A stretch of 46,590 nucleotides of DNA, taken from NCBI GenBank assembly GCA_938016265.1, contig CALLWB010000048.1, positions 1-46,590 of the forward strand, read 5' to 3'. How positions within the stretch are numbered: the first letter of the stretch is position 1; each line of letters starts with the position of its first letter. Source of the stretch: an uncultured Saprospiraceae bacterium (GTDB taxonomy: Bacteria; Bacteroidota; Bacteroidia; Chitinophagales; Saprospiraceae). The translations under genes were made by a program, and so were the position numbers. The notes below the pieces were generated by a model, which worked only from the letters and a program-made list of their open reading frames with translations, ran no database searches and was not told the DNA's origin. Shown in pieces: positions 1 through 8,968 of this stretch.

Positions 1-1665
1 GGGTTTGATCTGAAAGAAACTAAAGGTGGTAAGTATTATGGTGGGGTATTCCACTATAATGAAGAAGAATATTTTCGAGATTTGTTTCCGCTTAATATTA
101 CGGAGGTGATCGGGCATCGGATATCTACCAATATTTATGAAGGGTTGGTGACTGTGGAGCAGAGCAACTTGAAGATTAAGCCTGCGCTAGCAGAAAGCTG
201 GGAGATATCGGAGGATGGCAAACAGTATACCTTCAAAATAAGAAAGGGCGTTAAGTTTCATGATGATCCTTGTTTTCCTGGAGGAAAGGGTAGGGAAGTG
301 ACAGCAAAAGACTTCAAATTCTCTTTTGATTTATTGTGCAGTAAAGTGCCTAACAATGAAGGATTTTGGATTTTCAAAGATAAAATTGTTGGGGCAAGTG
401 ACCACTTTGAGCAAACAGGCGCTGGCAAAACGATTGCTGGTGGAGTATCTGGTATCAAATTGATCGATGATTATACAATACAACTTACGTTGAAGGAGCC
501 CTTTTCTGACTTTATCAGATTGTTGGTCACTCCATTCACTACCGTCATGGCCAAGGAAGCCTATGACAAGTATGGATCAAAAGGACTCCGAACACACGCT
601 GTCGGAACTGGACCATTTTCACTCGCAAAAGTAAGCGACAACGAAGCCGTACTCCTTAGAAAAAACCCAAACTATTGGGCTAAAGACAGCGAAGGGAATT
701 CTTTACCCTATCTAAATGGGATCCGCGTAGGATTCATAAAAGAAAAAAAGTCCTCCCTGCTGGAGTTTTCCAAAGGAAAAATGCACATGTTGTACCGATT
801 GCCCTATGAAATGGTGGACAATATCCTAGATGAAACCAAAGCAAAATTGCGCCCGGAATATTCAAAGTTTCAACTGCAAATCGAAGAAACCTTAGGCTAC
901 CAGTATTATGGATTTCAGAACAAAACAAAACCATTCAACAATAAAAAATTAAGACAAGCATTTTGCTACGCCATCGACCGCCAAAAAGTGGTTGATTTTG
1001 TCCTCAAGGGAATGGGCACACCTGCCAACCATGGTTTTGTACCACCAGGATTCAAGAAAGCAGATGACTATGACGTTACTAAGATAAAAGGATACACCTT
1101 CGACCCACAAAAAGCACGAAAGTTGATCGCAGAAGCTGGATACCCTGGAGGAAAAGGCCTGGAGAAAATCACCCTCCAGATCAACAGCGGCGGCGGAAGA
1201 AATTCGCAAATAGCAGAAGCCATCCAAAAACAATTGGAAGAAAACCTGAATATCGATGTCGAAATTCTCCAAATGCCATTCGCTCAGCACCTAGAAACTT
1301 GCGAAACAGGAAAAGCGCATCTCTGGCGCGCAGGATGGATAGCAGACTACACCAGCCCGGAAAATTTCATGCGCTTGTATTATGGAAAGTCGGTACCCGA
1401 AAGTCTGAGTACAAAATCTTACTTGAATACCGTTCGATACCAAAACCCCAAATTCGATAAAGCTTTTGAAGCAGCATTATCCACGCTCGACAAGAAAAAA
1501 AGACACGATTACTACCGCACCGCAGAACAAACAATGATCGATGATGCAGCTGCAATCCCTATTTTCTTCGATAAAGACGTCCGACTGCTGCACCCAAACA
1601 TCAGGAATTTTCCTCAAAATGCGATGGAGCACCGCACATTTCACGATGTCTATTTTGTGCCGTAA
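1..1665 (+). CDS. ABC transporter solute-binding protein, family 5 (peptide type), 5'-truncated
   Basis: The frame is open from base 1, so the N-terminus (signal or lipoprotein peptide) lies outside the window. The visible ~554 residues read as a family 5 extracellular solute-binding protein (OppA/DppA type). Early in the visible part come a Tyr-Thr-Phe-x-Ile-Arg-x-Gly-Val-x-Phe-His stretch and a T-A-x-D-F-x-F-S-x-D stretch. Both are family hallmarks, and LRQAFCYAIDR follows in the second half. Such proteins bind oligopeptides or related solutes and hand them to a membrane permease. No permease or ATPase gene follows: the next gene is scpA after 146 bases. The transported solute cannot be told from sequence. 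There is a TTG at 82, but it is internal to the open frame and should not be taken as the start. Confidence 0.85.
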   Translation, partial: GFDLKETKGGKYYGGVFHYNEEEYFRDLFPLNITEVIGHRISTNIYEGLVTVEQSNLKIKPALAESWEISEDGKQYTFKIRKGVKFHDDPCFPGGKGREVTAKDFKFSFDLLCSKVPNNEGFWIFKDKIVGASDHFEQTGAGKTIAGGVSGIKLIDDYTIQLTLKEPFSDFIRLLVTPFTTVMAKEAYDKYGSKGLRTHAVGTGPFSLAKVSDNEAVLLRKNPNYWAKDSEGNSLPYLNGIRVGFIKEKKSSLLEFSKGKMHMLYRLPYEMVDNILDETKAKLRPEYSKFQLQIEETLGYQYYGFQNKTKPFNNKKLRQAFCYAIDRQKVVDFVLKGMGTPANHGFVPPGFKKADDYDVTKIKGYTFDPQKARKLIAEAGYPGGKGLEKITLQINSGGGRNSQIAEAIQKQLEENLNIDVEILQMPFAQHLETCETGKAHLWRAGWIADYTSPENFMRLYYGKSVPESLSTKSYLNTVRYQNPKFDKAFEAALSTLDKKKRHDYYRTAEQTMIDDAAAIPIFFDKDVRLLHPNIRNFPQNAMEHRTFHDVYFVP

Positions 1666-1763
1666 GGACAATCCAAAAGTGAAGGAACCGCGACGGCAGG
1701 TATTGCTTTGCCAATTGCTTGGAACGGTGTGCACAACGATGCATCGCTCTACCAAAAAATAAG

Positions 1764-1771
1764 TATCTTTG
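1764..1771 (+). promoter_or_regulatory. Candidate -7 box for scpA operon
   Basis: TATCTTTG matches the Bacteroidota primary sigma factor -7 consensus TAnnTTTG and lies 40 bases before the scpA ATG. I see no convincing -33 TTG at the expected 19-21 base spacing, so this is a half-supported promoter. Confidence 0.4.
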
Positions 1772-1811
1772 ACAGCTATTTCAAAATAGGAAAATAAATA
1801 GTTTATCTGCC

Positions 1812-2552
1812 ATGTCTTATAATATCAAGTTGGCACAATTTGAAGGACCTTTTGACCTCTTGCTTTTCTTTATTGAAAGGGATGAACTAGATATTTCAAA
1901 TATTCCAATAGCAAAAATCACGGATGATTTTTTAGGATACATCCAAGAAATGGAGTCCTTGAATATTGATCTGGCCAGCGAATTTATTCTTGTAGCGAGT
2001 TCCTTGATGAGAATAAAGGCAAAATTGTTGATCCCAAGGAGAGAAATTGATGAAGCAGGAAATGAGATTGACCCTAGAGAAGAATTGGTACAGCGCTTGA
2101 TCGAATACAAAAGTTACAAGGCGGTGTTAGACGAAATGCGCGTCTTAGAAGAAGACCGATCGAAAAAAGAAGGAAGAGGGAATATCTCTGAAGAACTCAA
2201 AAAAATAGCCACCAAAGCGTTAGTGGATGTTGAGTTGGAGTCCGTAACGTTGTTTAAGTTGTTGCAATCATTCGAACGGGTGGTTCAACGATTTGAAGAT
2301 ACGAACAAAGAGGTTATTCATACTGTTATAAAATATAGTTATACCGTAGAAGGGCAAAGAAACTACCTTAAAGAAAAGGTAAAACTAACACCCAAAGCGG
2401 ATTTTGAAAATATTTTCGGAAATTGTGAAAACCGAATTCACGCTATTTTTACTTTTTTGGCCCTGCTGGAATTACTCCAAATGCAGGTACTCGGAATTAT
2501 AGCAGGAGAAGGAGCCAATAATTTTTGGATTATCGCGCAAGGCAAAGAATGA
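1812..2552 (+). CDS. scpA: Segregation and condensation protein A
   Basis: 246 residues, the usual ScpA length. The N-terminus contains the family signature: a phenylalanine-glutamate-glycine-proline-phenylalanine-aspartate-leucine-leucine run at residues 10-17, then a leucine-rich helix with D-I-S-N-I-P. ScpA is the kleisin subunit that bridges the SMC ATPase heads together with ScpB and organises the chromosome for segregation. The acidic central part and the C-terminal winged-helix region (FTFLALLELLQMQ) are both present, so the gene looks intact. Its TGA overlaps the ATG of the next gene (ATGA at 2549-2552), which implies translational coupling with the membrane protein downstream. scpB and smc are not in the window. 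Confidence 0.93.
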   Translation: MSYNIKLAQFEGPFDLLLFFIERDELDISNIPIAKITDDFLGYIQEMESLNIDLASEFILVASSLMRIKAKLLIPRREIDEAGNEIDPREELVQRLIEYKSYKAVLDEMRVLEEDRSKKEGRGNISEELKKIATKALVDVELESVTLFKLLQSFERVVQRFEDTNKEVIHTVIKYSYTVEGQRNYLKEKVKLTPKADFENIFGNCENRIHAIFTFLALLELLQMQVLGIIAGEGANNFWIIAQGKE

Positions 2553-3667
2553 GCTCAGACAAAAAGGAACAAGAAGACAGTTTAATAACTGCAGAGGAGC
2601 GGGAAGTCCTGGAGTCGGTCAATCTTAGTAAAGTACTAATTCCGGTCTTGATCGGTGTTGTAGTCGTTTTATTTTTGATGTACCGCCAGTTCGATTGGGA
2701 CGAGTTTGCCAATATCAATTGGTCAAGAGGCGCTACCAACTGGGTGATTGCCGCCATACTCGTTATCTGTGCCAGACATTTGGCCTACATGACTCGATTA
2801 CGGATTTTAACAGATGGAGAGTTTTCTTGGAAAAAATGTTTTGAGTTAATTTTTATCTGGGAGTTTAGCTCTGCTGTCACTCCAACTAGTGTTGGCGGAT
2901 CTGCGGTCGCCATGTTTGTTCTTGCTCAGGAAAAACTTTCGGCGGGAAAGATTGCGACTATCATTTTTTACACCATTGTTTTTGATACCTTTTTCTTCAT
3001 CTTAGGAATACCTTTTCTTTGGGTGTTTCACAGGAGCGCCATGCTTTCTCCGGGAGGAGGTAGTGCGGGATTGACTACGTGGTTTTTTATTGCCTACGGG
3101 ATTATGATCTTTTATGGCTCCTTGTTTTTTTACGGCATCATTATTAATACAAAAACAGTTCAGCGATTTCTGCTTTGGTTGTGTTCCTTCCGTTTGCTAA
3201 GCAGGTTTAGAGAACAGGCGATTCAACTAACAGAAGATATGGTGCTTTCGGCAGAAGAGATTCGCAAGAAACCCTGGTCTTATCACGTAGGCGGATTTTT
3301 ATCTACAGCCGCCGCATGGAGTTTTCGGTTTATCACGGTGATGTGTTTGATGCTGGCCTTTGTGCCCTCGCTTCGCGGCAATTTTGATATGTGGCAGCAG
3401 TTTTTGATCTTCTCCCGACTGTTGGTGATGTATGTGGTTTTGGCACTTAGCCCAACACCAGGAGGTGCGGGTATTGCTGAAAGTGCTTTTGGACCATTTT
3501 TGAATGACTTTATACCTGCAGCTGGTGTCGCACTGATCATTGCCTTACTGTGGAGAATATTGACGTATTACTCTTATCTGCTTGCCGGAGCTATTGTTAT
3601 TCCTAACTGGATACGTGGCGTTTTATACCGGAGAAAGAAAAAGAAAAAAGAAAGTACGGACACCTAA
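2549..3667 (+). CDS. Flippase-like membrane protein, lysylphosphatidylglycerol synthase TM-region family (YbhN/UPF0104)
   Basis: Starting at the ATG that overlaps the scpA stop gives 372 residues. An upstream in-frame start would lie inside scpA and is not needed. There are about eight hydrophobic segments, starting near residue 35. Family features are the S-A-V-T-P-T-S-V-G-G-S-A loop around residue 115 and the S-P-T-P-G-G-A-G-I-A-E-S-A loop near residue 310, both typical of the flippase-like domain shared by MprF, AglD and YbhN. The C-terminus is very basic (RRKKKKKE). These proteins are thought to act in lipid or glycolipid handling, but the substrate is unknown. Coupling to scpA looks like shared expression rather than a shared pathway. 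Confidence 0.82.
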   Translation: MSSDKKEQEDSLITAEEREVLESVNLSKVLIPVLIGVVVVLFLMYRQFDWDEFANINWSRGATNWVIAAILVICARHLAYMTRLRILTDGEFSWKKCFELIFIWEFSSAVTPTSVGGSAVAMFVLAQEKLSAGKIATIIFYTIVFDTFFFILGIPFLWVFHRSAMLSPGGGSAGLTTWFFIAYGIMIFYGSLFFYGIIINTKTVQRFLLWLCSFRLLSRFREQAIQLTEDMVLSAEEIRKKPWSYHVGGFLSTAAAWSFRFITVMCLMLAFVPSLRGNFDMWQQFLIFSRLLVMYVVLALSPTPGGAGIAESAFGPFLNDFIPAAGVALIIALLWRILTYYSYLLAGAIVIPNWIRGVLYRRKKKKKESTDT

Positions 3668-3714
3668 AAGTTGGTAATAGTAAATTGGGGATTGGTTAAT
3701 AGTGATTTTATTCT

Positions 3715-3751
3715 AAGACTAATAATTAGTTAATTCCCCCACTTTAGTCTT
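3715..3751 (+). terminator. Weak hairpin after the flippase-like gene
   Basis: AAGACTA (3715-3721) pairs with TAGTCTT (3745-3751) across a 23-base loop. There is no T-run, so the assignment as a terminator for the gene ending at 3667 is tentative. The rest of 3668-3880 shows nothing recognisable. Confidence 0.25.
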
Positions 3752-3880
3752 CCTGTTATTAAAGTCCCTTTACGGGAATATCTCCTACGATTCATTAATA
3801 TCCATTTTTCAAAAACAAACCTTCATCTACAGAAAAGACTAGCGTAAATACCTTTTCCAAAAAACGAATCGTGATAGACA

Positions 3881-3913
3881 AAAAAAAGAGACTGCTCGCC
3901 GACAGTCTCTTTT
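3881..3913 (-). terminator. Intrinsic terminator of the dockerin/cohesin operon
   Basis: An 11-bp perfect stem (AAAAGAGACTG at 3884-3894 with CAGTCTCTTTT at 3903-3913) and an 8-base loop are followed by a T-run on the minus strand, 24 bases after the stop at 3938. A weaker T4 on the plus strand could let it work in both directions. Confidence 0.85.
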
Positions 3914-3937
3914 GCATATTGATATTAAGGCAATATA

Positions 3938-6040
3938 CTACTCATGGACTAATTTCACCATGTGTTTGCCTGATCGAGTGTGGACTTCTATCCAATACAT
4001 CCCAGCTGCATAGGAAGAGAGATCTAAATCATAAGAGAAACTCGTTTTATGAATTTCTTCTAATTGGACGCCTTGTACATTGTAAATCGAAACACCCAGC
4101 ATCTCTTCTTTCCCATCCACAAAAACAGTAATCTGTCCTGAAGAAGGATTGGGTCGAACCATAGCCGTATTCCCATCTACAATATCCAAATTGGAAGAAA
4201 CAATCGGAGTAATCGGGAGAACTATAGACTGAGATGTTAAGGACTCTTCTGTTTCCTGGTTGTCCGCTAAATAGACATCTGAAAAGTCCAGTATCAACTC
4301 CACCGGAGCAAATAAGACGTCATCCTTTATCGTTAAATTAAGCGTTCCAATGATACCGTAGCCAGACTTATTTATCATATCTTTTCTAGTAAAACCTGTT
4401 TGGATCATACCTTCTGCATAAAAGTCCTTTTGCACTGCCAGGGCATTCGTGTTTAGCGAACCAATCCAGGAGGTAGAATAGTCTATCCACACAGAACTAG
4501 GTTCAATCAAACTTTCATCATACTCTATTGTATAGGCAAGGCCATAGGCCGCTGAAACAGGCTCATCGATCGTTCCTAGCAAAATTGGGATTGCCAATGT
4601 TGCCCCTGGTGTTACTACAATTGGTTCGAAATAAATCGGAGGACCTGTTGGTGATGGAGCAAATGCAGCCGGCGTATAAAACAACCCCCAGTTCTGAATT
4701 ATCGCAAGCGTATCATCAGAATTGATAATTCCATTGCCATCAGCATCGAGGTGCTTGTAGTTGACATTGTTGGCAGGCGTTGATTCTGTCCAGTTGTCTG
4801 CTAATTCTCCATCCCAGTTGGTGGTTGCACTTGGTCTTACTGGTCCAGTAGAACCATAACCAATTCCAATATTAAGCAGATCAAAATTATTGACCTTTGC
4901 GCTTTTGTCGGTATCTCCAGGCCAAACACAGTCATCGTCTAAAATTATGTTTACTGTTTCTGTATAGTTTGTTGGTACAGCAGGAAGGTTCCAAGTCAAA
5001 GTATAACTCCCTCCTGATAGATCAGAAAACGTCGCCTGTGGATCTGTATCGTCGGAAATTGCTAGCCCTCCATAGCCGTCCCAAGTACCTGTGAAGTTTA
5101 AGAAGTTTGCTGCGTCTAGCTGCATAGTAGAGCCATCCACAATACAAGTCTCCTGATCAGCCCCAGCCAAATTAACATCACCGACAAATATGTATGCCTT
5201 GGAAAGTTCACAAGTAACACCCGCTATATTGGGGAGGTCAGGATTGCAAACAAGATAGGATATAGAATCAATTCCATTAGTAAAACCAGGGTTAGGAAGA
5301 TAGCTAATACTGTCTTGGCCTATTAATGTTGCGGTTCCATTTGATGGAGGAACTGTTATTGGACTCCATATATATGGGATGCCAATGCCTTCTATATAGT
5401 CATTTACGATTGGCGCAAAAACAACTTCGGTATCAGGTTGGGTGACTACCAAATCATCCTTTGGCTCCACCAAGGTATAGCAGGCATAAAAGTCCAGGCC
5501 AGACAACGTACCTTCTGTTGCAAGAGATAAAACACCGTTAAACTTTTCCGAGATAAATGTTCCAGGAAAGGAGGTCGCTGGTCTCAAGGTAATAAAGGGA
5601 CTTCCCGATCCAATGATGTCAAACTCTACACGACCAATAGGGGTCCATACTGCATCTGAAAGCGGATAACCATCACCACCCGCCATAGAAACATTGTAAG
5701 AAACAAAGGAATCAATTGACCCGGTTAATGTGTGGGGGTCATAAAAAGAAGCAGTACCTCCTTGCTGCACAAAGCCAGATAAACTTAACTCTTGAGTTAT
5801 AACCGGGTTGGCAATCACATCTGGATTGAAAGTGAACCGATAGTTTTGATCGGCCATGTTAAACAACGTACTTGAGCTACTTGCTTTTACTTCAATGTCT
5901 ACAGAAAATTTTCCTATACTGCAACCGTTGCTGAATTCTGCTATTCTTATGTCGTACTGACCGGACTGGGCAAATGCCGAAGAAAGAATACAGAGTGTTG
6001 TTATAATGCTATATATAATTTTGATTAGTGTATTTTTCAT
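3938..6040 (-). CDS. Secreted multidomain protein: Ig-like, dockerin-type and cohesin-like modules with T9SS sorting domain
   Basis: 700 residues. A signal peptide (cleavage expected after S-S-A-F-A, residue 24) is followed by a beta-rich domain at about 28-190 that is homologous to the N-terminus of the upstream gene. A cadherin/Ig-like segment follows at about 195-290 (N-G-T-A-T-L, S-Y-L-P-N-P-G-F). Two calcium-loop repeats of dockerin type I pattern lie at residues 376-387 and 432-443 (D-x-D-x-S/N, then N at position 9 and D at position 12). A cohesin-like domain covers about 468-615 (V-T-P-G-A-T-L-A-I-P-I-L-L-G, then L-A-Y-T-I-E-Y-D). The last ~75 residues are a T9SS type A sorting domain (V-R-P-N-P-S-S-G ... 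A-G-M-Y-W-I-E-V). The protein should be exported by T9SS and anchored or released at the cell surface. Second gene of a two-gene operon, 33 bases after its partner. Function is unknown beyond surface adhesion or assembly by inference. Confidence 0.8.
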   Translation of the reverse strand: MKNTLIKIIYSIITTLCILSSAFAQSGQYDIRIAEFSNGCSIGKFSVDIEVKASSSSTLFNMADQNYRFTFNPDVIANPVITQELSLSGFVQQGGTASFYDPHTLTGSIDSFVSYNVSMAGGDGYPLSDAVWTPIGRVEFDIIGSGSPFITLRPATSFPGTFISEKFNGVLSLATEGTLSGLDFYACYTLVEPKDDLVVTQPDTEVVFAPIVNDYIEGIGIPYIWSPITVPPSNGTATLIGQDSISYLPNPGFTNGIDSISYLVCNPDLPNIAGVTCELSKAYIFVGDVNLAGADQETCIVDGSTMQLDAANFLNFTGTWDGYGGLAISDDTDPQATFSDLSGGSYTLTWNLPAVPTNYTETVNIILDDDCVWPGDTDKSAKVNNFDLLNIGIGYGSTGPVRPSATTNWDGELADNWTESTPANNVNYKHLDADGNGIINSDDTLAIIQNWGLFYTPAAFAPSPTGPPIYFEPIVVTPGATLAIPILLGTIDEPVSAAYGLAYTIEYDESLIEPSSVWIDYSTSWIGSLNTNALAVQKDFYAEGMIQTGFTRKDMINKSGYGIIGTLNLTIKDDVLFAPVELILDFSDVYLADNQETEESLTSQSIVLPITPIVSSNLDIVDGNTAMVRPNPSSGQITVFVDGKEEMLGVSIYNVQGVQLEEIHKTSFSYDLDLSSYAAGMYWIEVHTRSGKHMVKLVHE

Positions 6041-6073
6041 TGCTAATATTTTTCGAGGAGATTATACTAATTA

Positions 6074-7300
6074 TTACTGTTCGACTGTGGTGAAAATTCC
6101 ATTATTTCTGGACCAGAGTATTATGTCTTTGAGGTTGCAATCACCATCAAGATTTGCATCTGAGAACAAATACTTGTTAAATGTTCCATTTTCCATTTTC
6201 CATATGATGTTATCCGATCCATTTATATCGCCATTTGCAACAAAGTCTCCTGCGTACAAAGAAAAAACTCCTGGGGATAATTCCTTTTGTCCAAATGCAC
6301 CGGTATCCTCATAGGAGGGCTGAGTTCTAAAGTCAAAATCATAGGTTCTGCAACTAAAGTTGGTGAGTGTTGGAGTCATGATACCAAGGTGATTTCGATG
6401 TTTCACAACAATATATACCGACTGGCCACTAAAATTGCTAATTGGCTTATCTTCCGGAAACGTAATGGAACCGTCACGGTGGAGTAGTCCGGCTTGCTGA
6501 TGGAAAGTAGTAGCTAATTGTGGCGCGGTTCGCAGTTCGACCAAAATCCAGTCGACTACGTCTGACGGATAATCAATTACGGATTCTGTGCCTGAATAAT
6601 TGAATGGTGCACTGTTGAATGGTTGGCCAGCAGGCGTTGCCACTCCAGATGGTTGGTTTGGAGTTTGTCCAGGGAGCAAGCCATAGTCATTGAGTGTCGT
6701 CTTCATATTTCCAGTAGCGAGAATATACGGACCTTCCAACCAAGCAGATAGGTTTATACCTGGGCAAGCTGGCAAATCATAATAGTCGACCGGAATAGCC
6801 AAAGGGCCAGTGCTGGTAACTTCTTCAACATTGACTAAATCAAACGTCAAATCTGCACACAACAAAGGATCGACCAAATCAAAAGCCAATCGGCCAATTG
6901 GTATCCAGGATTGGTGATCTACTGGATATCCATCACCGCTTACGAGATCAACATTGTACACTATTGTGTTGCCCATACTTCCTGATAAATAATGGGTAGC
7001 ATAAGTGGTGTTCGTTACTGGTATTGTCGTCTGTACCGTTCCAGAGAGGGTTAGTTCCTGATCAATTACAGGAAGGTCTATTGTATTGGAATTGAAAGAA
7101 AACTGAATCTGCTGGCGCCCCAAAAAGAAGTTGTCGCCAGTAGCAGTTGCCTTTATTTCCAAATCAACATAATATTTTGAATTGGTACAGTCTGCTTGGT
7201 ATTCGGTAAAACGAATTTCTGCATTTCCTCCATAAACGGTAGGCCCTAGAAGGCTAATTAGGATGAAAATCCCTAGTTGTATATAGTTGTTTGTTCTCAT
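6074..7300 (-). CDS. Secreted protein with cohesin-like N-terminal domain and C-terminal dockerin-like repeats
   Basis: 408 residues with a signal peptide (hydrophobic 9-24). Residues ~28-165 align by eye with the N-terminal domain of the downstream 700-residue protein: I-R-F-T-E-Y, then V-D-L-E-I-K-A, Q-E-L-T-L-S-G, S-G-D-G-Y-P and I-P-I-G-R. A middle segment (V-D-W-I-L-V-E-L-R, then V-K-H-R-N-H-L-G-I-M) is of a type I recall from other Bacteroidota surface proteins, without known function. The C-terminus has two dockerin-like loops: a degenerate one (N-G-D-I-N-G-S-D) and a good one (D-A-N-L-D-G-D-C-N-L-K-D). It stops just after the second loop and has no T9SS sorting domain. It is the first gene of the operon, with a -7 box upstream. 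It may be exported to the periplasm, or displayed by binding a partner. Confidence 0.75.
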   Translation of the reverse strand: MRTNNYIQLGIFILISLLGPTVYGGNAEIRFTEYQADCTNSKYYVDLEIKATATGDNFFLGRQQIQFSFNSNTIDLPVIDQELTLSGTVQTTIPVTNTTYATHYLSGSMGNTIVYNVDLVSGDGYPVDHQSWIPIGRLAFDLVDPLLCADLTFDLVNVEEVTSTGPLAIPVDYYDLPACPGINLSAWLEGPYILATGNMKTTLNDYGLLPGQTPNQPSGVATPAGQPFNSAPFNYSGTESVIDYPSDVVDWILVELRTAPQLATTFHQQAGLLHRDGSITFPEDKPISNFSGQSVYIVVKHRNHLGIMTPTLTNFSCRTYDFDFRTQPSYEDTGAFGQKELSPGVFSLYAGDFVANGDINGSDNIIWKMENGTFNKYLFSDANLDGDCNLKDIILWSRNNGIFTTVEQ

Positions 7301-7342
7301 AGTCTTGGAGTTTAAATAAATTAGAACGATTGATTTCTAATT

Positions 7343-7373
7343 CAAATATAGAGGGATAAATTGCTCGTAGAAA
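7343..7373 (-). promoter_or_regulatory. Promoter of the dockerin/cohesin operon
   Basis: On the minus strand TATATTTG (7350-7343) matches TAnnTTTG exactly. A TTTT that could serve as a weak -33 lies 20 bases upstream. The ATG follows 42 bases after the -7 box. Confidence 0.45.
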
Positions 7374-7388
7374 ATACTTTTTACTAAC

Positions 7389-7466
7389 TTTATAGCGAAA
7401 ATTTGAAAGTAAAATTAATTCAAATGGCTGTGAATTAGTGTTTTATGTTTGGTTTTTATAGCGAAA
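7389..7466 (+). repeat. 12-bp direct repeat flanking the promoter of the 482-residue gene
   Basis: TTTATAGCGAAA occurs at 7389-7400 and again, exactly, at 7455-7466. The copies are 66 bases apart and the second ends 4 bases before the ATG at 7471. A -7 box (TATGTTTG, 7444-7451) lies between them. The position suggests an operator, but chance in AT-rich DNA is possible. Confidence 0.35.
7444..7451 (+). promoter_or_regulatory. Candidate -7 box for the 482-residue gene
   Basis: TATGTTTG fits TAnnTTTG and sits 19 bases before the ATG at 7471. There is no clear -33 TTG. If real, transcription starts within about 12 bases of the start codon. Confidence 0.4.
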
Positions 7467-7470
7467 TTCT

Positions 7471-8919
7471 ATGAAAAATTCTACCGTTGTTTGTATTTTA
7501 AAAACGCTAAATACTCGGGAAAGAACAAAGTTTAAGGAGTTTGTTCATTCTCCTTATTTTAATAAGAATAAGACACTGTGCGCATTGTGTGATTATCTGC
7601 TGGACTTAGCACCCAAATTTGACGATAAAAATAAAACGAGCAAACAGCACCTACACAAGGTCGTTTTTGAGAACAAAACATATGATGAATATCGCCTCAA
7701 TAACATCGTTTCAGACCTTCTGCAATTACTGTACAGTTATCTGTCCCTTTCCAATATAAAAAAACAGCCAAGCACCAAACAAATCTATCTCCTAGAAACG
7801 TTACAGCAACGCGGACTAGAAAAACCTTTCGAAAAAGTAAGCAAACGCTACCATAAACAGGAAAAGAATAAGGAAGTACAGGACTCGAAATTTTTTCTTC
7901 AACAATTGCAGTTTTATACCCAACAGGATTTTCAATTTCATAGTAAAAAAAGCAGAGTCTTCGATCAGAACCTACAACAGAAAAACAATTTTTTGGATTT
8001 ATATTACCTTTCTTCAAAGCTGAAGGTCGCCTGCGATATGACAAGTAGGAATATTGTTATCAATGCCGATTATAATAGTACCTACTTGGAGGAATTGTTA
8101 GGTTGGATAAAGAATGATATTGCTCACTTTCGAAAAATACCAGCCGTTTTTGTTTACTACAAAATTCTATTGACCCTGCGGGATAGTGAGGAAGAACAGC
8201 ATTACTTCGATCTAAAGGCAATGCTCGCAGACAATTTGAATACTTTTCATCAAAAAGAATTGCGGCTCCTCTTCGATTATCTACAGAACTATTGTATTCG
8301 AAAGATCAATATCGGCCAAACTCCTTACTACAAAGAGTTGTTAGATTCCTACAAACTAACCCTCGCCAACGAAATTGTGCTGGACAATGGTCAACTATCA
8401 GAATGGGATTATAAAAACATTGTAACGGTTGGTTTGCGACTCGAAGACAATGATTGGGTTCAAAATTTCATCCACGACTACAAAGAACGGGTGCCTAAAA
8501 ATGTGCGGGACAATGCATTCTTGTACAATCTGGCGTCTTATTATTATGTAACAAAGGATTACAAAAAAGCACTTCGCCAACTACTTAATGTAGAGTTCAC
8601 AGATACCTCCTACCACCTTGGGGCAAAAACCATCCAGCTCAAAAGTTATTTTGAACTTGATGAACAAGAAGCTTTTTTAGCCTTATGCGATGCCTTTTCC
8701 AATTACCTAAGAAGAAGTAAACAAATCTCCGAATACAGAAAAAAAGCCAATTTAAACCTAATCCGCATCTCCAAAAAACTGATGAATCTAAAGCACAGCA
8801 AAGAATTGATAAAAGATGCACAATACCAGAAAAAGAGGGCAGCTTCTCGTAAATATCTTCAAACCATCACCCCAATTGCTAACATTGACTGGCTCAATAA
8901 AATGATCTCTACCCTATAG
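7471..8919 (+). CDS. Hypothetical protein, all-helical, conserved-looking Bacteroidota family
   Basis: 482 residues, no signal peptide and no membrane segment, rich in Lys, Leu, Gln and Tyr. The N-terminus (L-N-T-R-E-R-T-K-F-K-E-F, then S-P-Y-F-N-K-N) has a pattern I associate with large uncharacterised Bacteroidota proteins that often occur in several copies per genome. The rest predicts as helical hairpins. The stretch near residues 360-380 (A-S-Y-Y-Y-V-T-K-D-Y-K-K-A-L-R-Q-L) resembles a TPR-like repeat, which suggests a protein-interaction scaffold. No catalytic motif is visible. It stands alone between a divergent operon and a convergent one, with its own -7 box. I do not assign a function. 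Confidence 0.7.
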   Translation: MKNSTVVCILKTLNTRERTKFKEFVHSPYFNKNKTLCALCDYLLDLAPKFDDKNKTSKQHLHKVVFENKTYDEYRLNNIVSDLLQLLYSYLSLSNIKKQPSTKQIYLLETLQQRGLEKPFEKVSKRYHKQEKNKEVQDSKFFLQQLQFYTQQDFQFHSKKSRVFDQNLQQKNNFLDLYYLSSKLKVACDMTSRNIVINADYNSTYLEELLGWIKNDIAHFRKIPAVFVYYKILLTLRDSEEEQHYFDLKAMLADNLNTFHQKELRLLFDYLQNYCIRKINIGQTPYYKELLDSYKLTLANEIVLDNGQLSEWDYKNIVTVGLRLEDNDWVQNFIHDYKERVPKNVRDNAFLYNLASYYYVTKDYKKALRQLLNVEFTDTSYHLGAKTIQLKSYFELDEQEAFLALCDAFSNYLRRSKQISEYRKKANLNLIRISKKLMNLKHSKELIKDAQYQKKRAASRKYLQTITPIANIDWLNKMISTL

Positions 8920-8934
8920 GCTCAAGACGCTCAT

Positions 8935-8958
8935 CTCTGCAGTATTGCGATGGCAGAG
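8935..8958. terminator. Short hairpin between convergent genes
   Basis: CTCTGC (8935-8940) pairs with GCAGAG (8953-8958) in the 49-base gap between two convergent stop codons. There is no T-run on either side, so terminator function is only suggested by position. Confidence 0.25.
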
Positions 8959-8968
8959 CAGTGACCCA

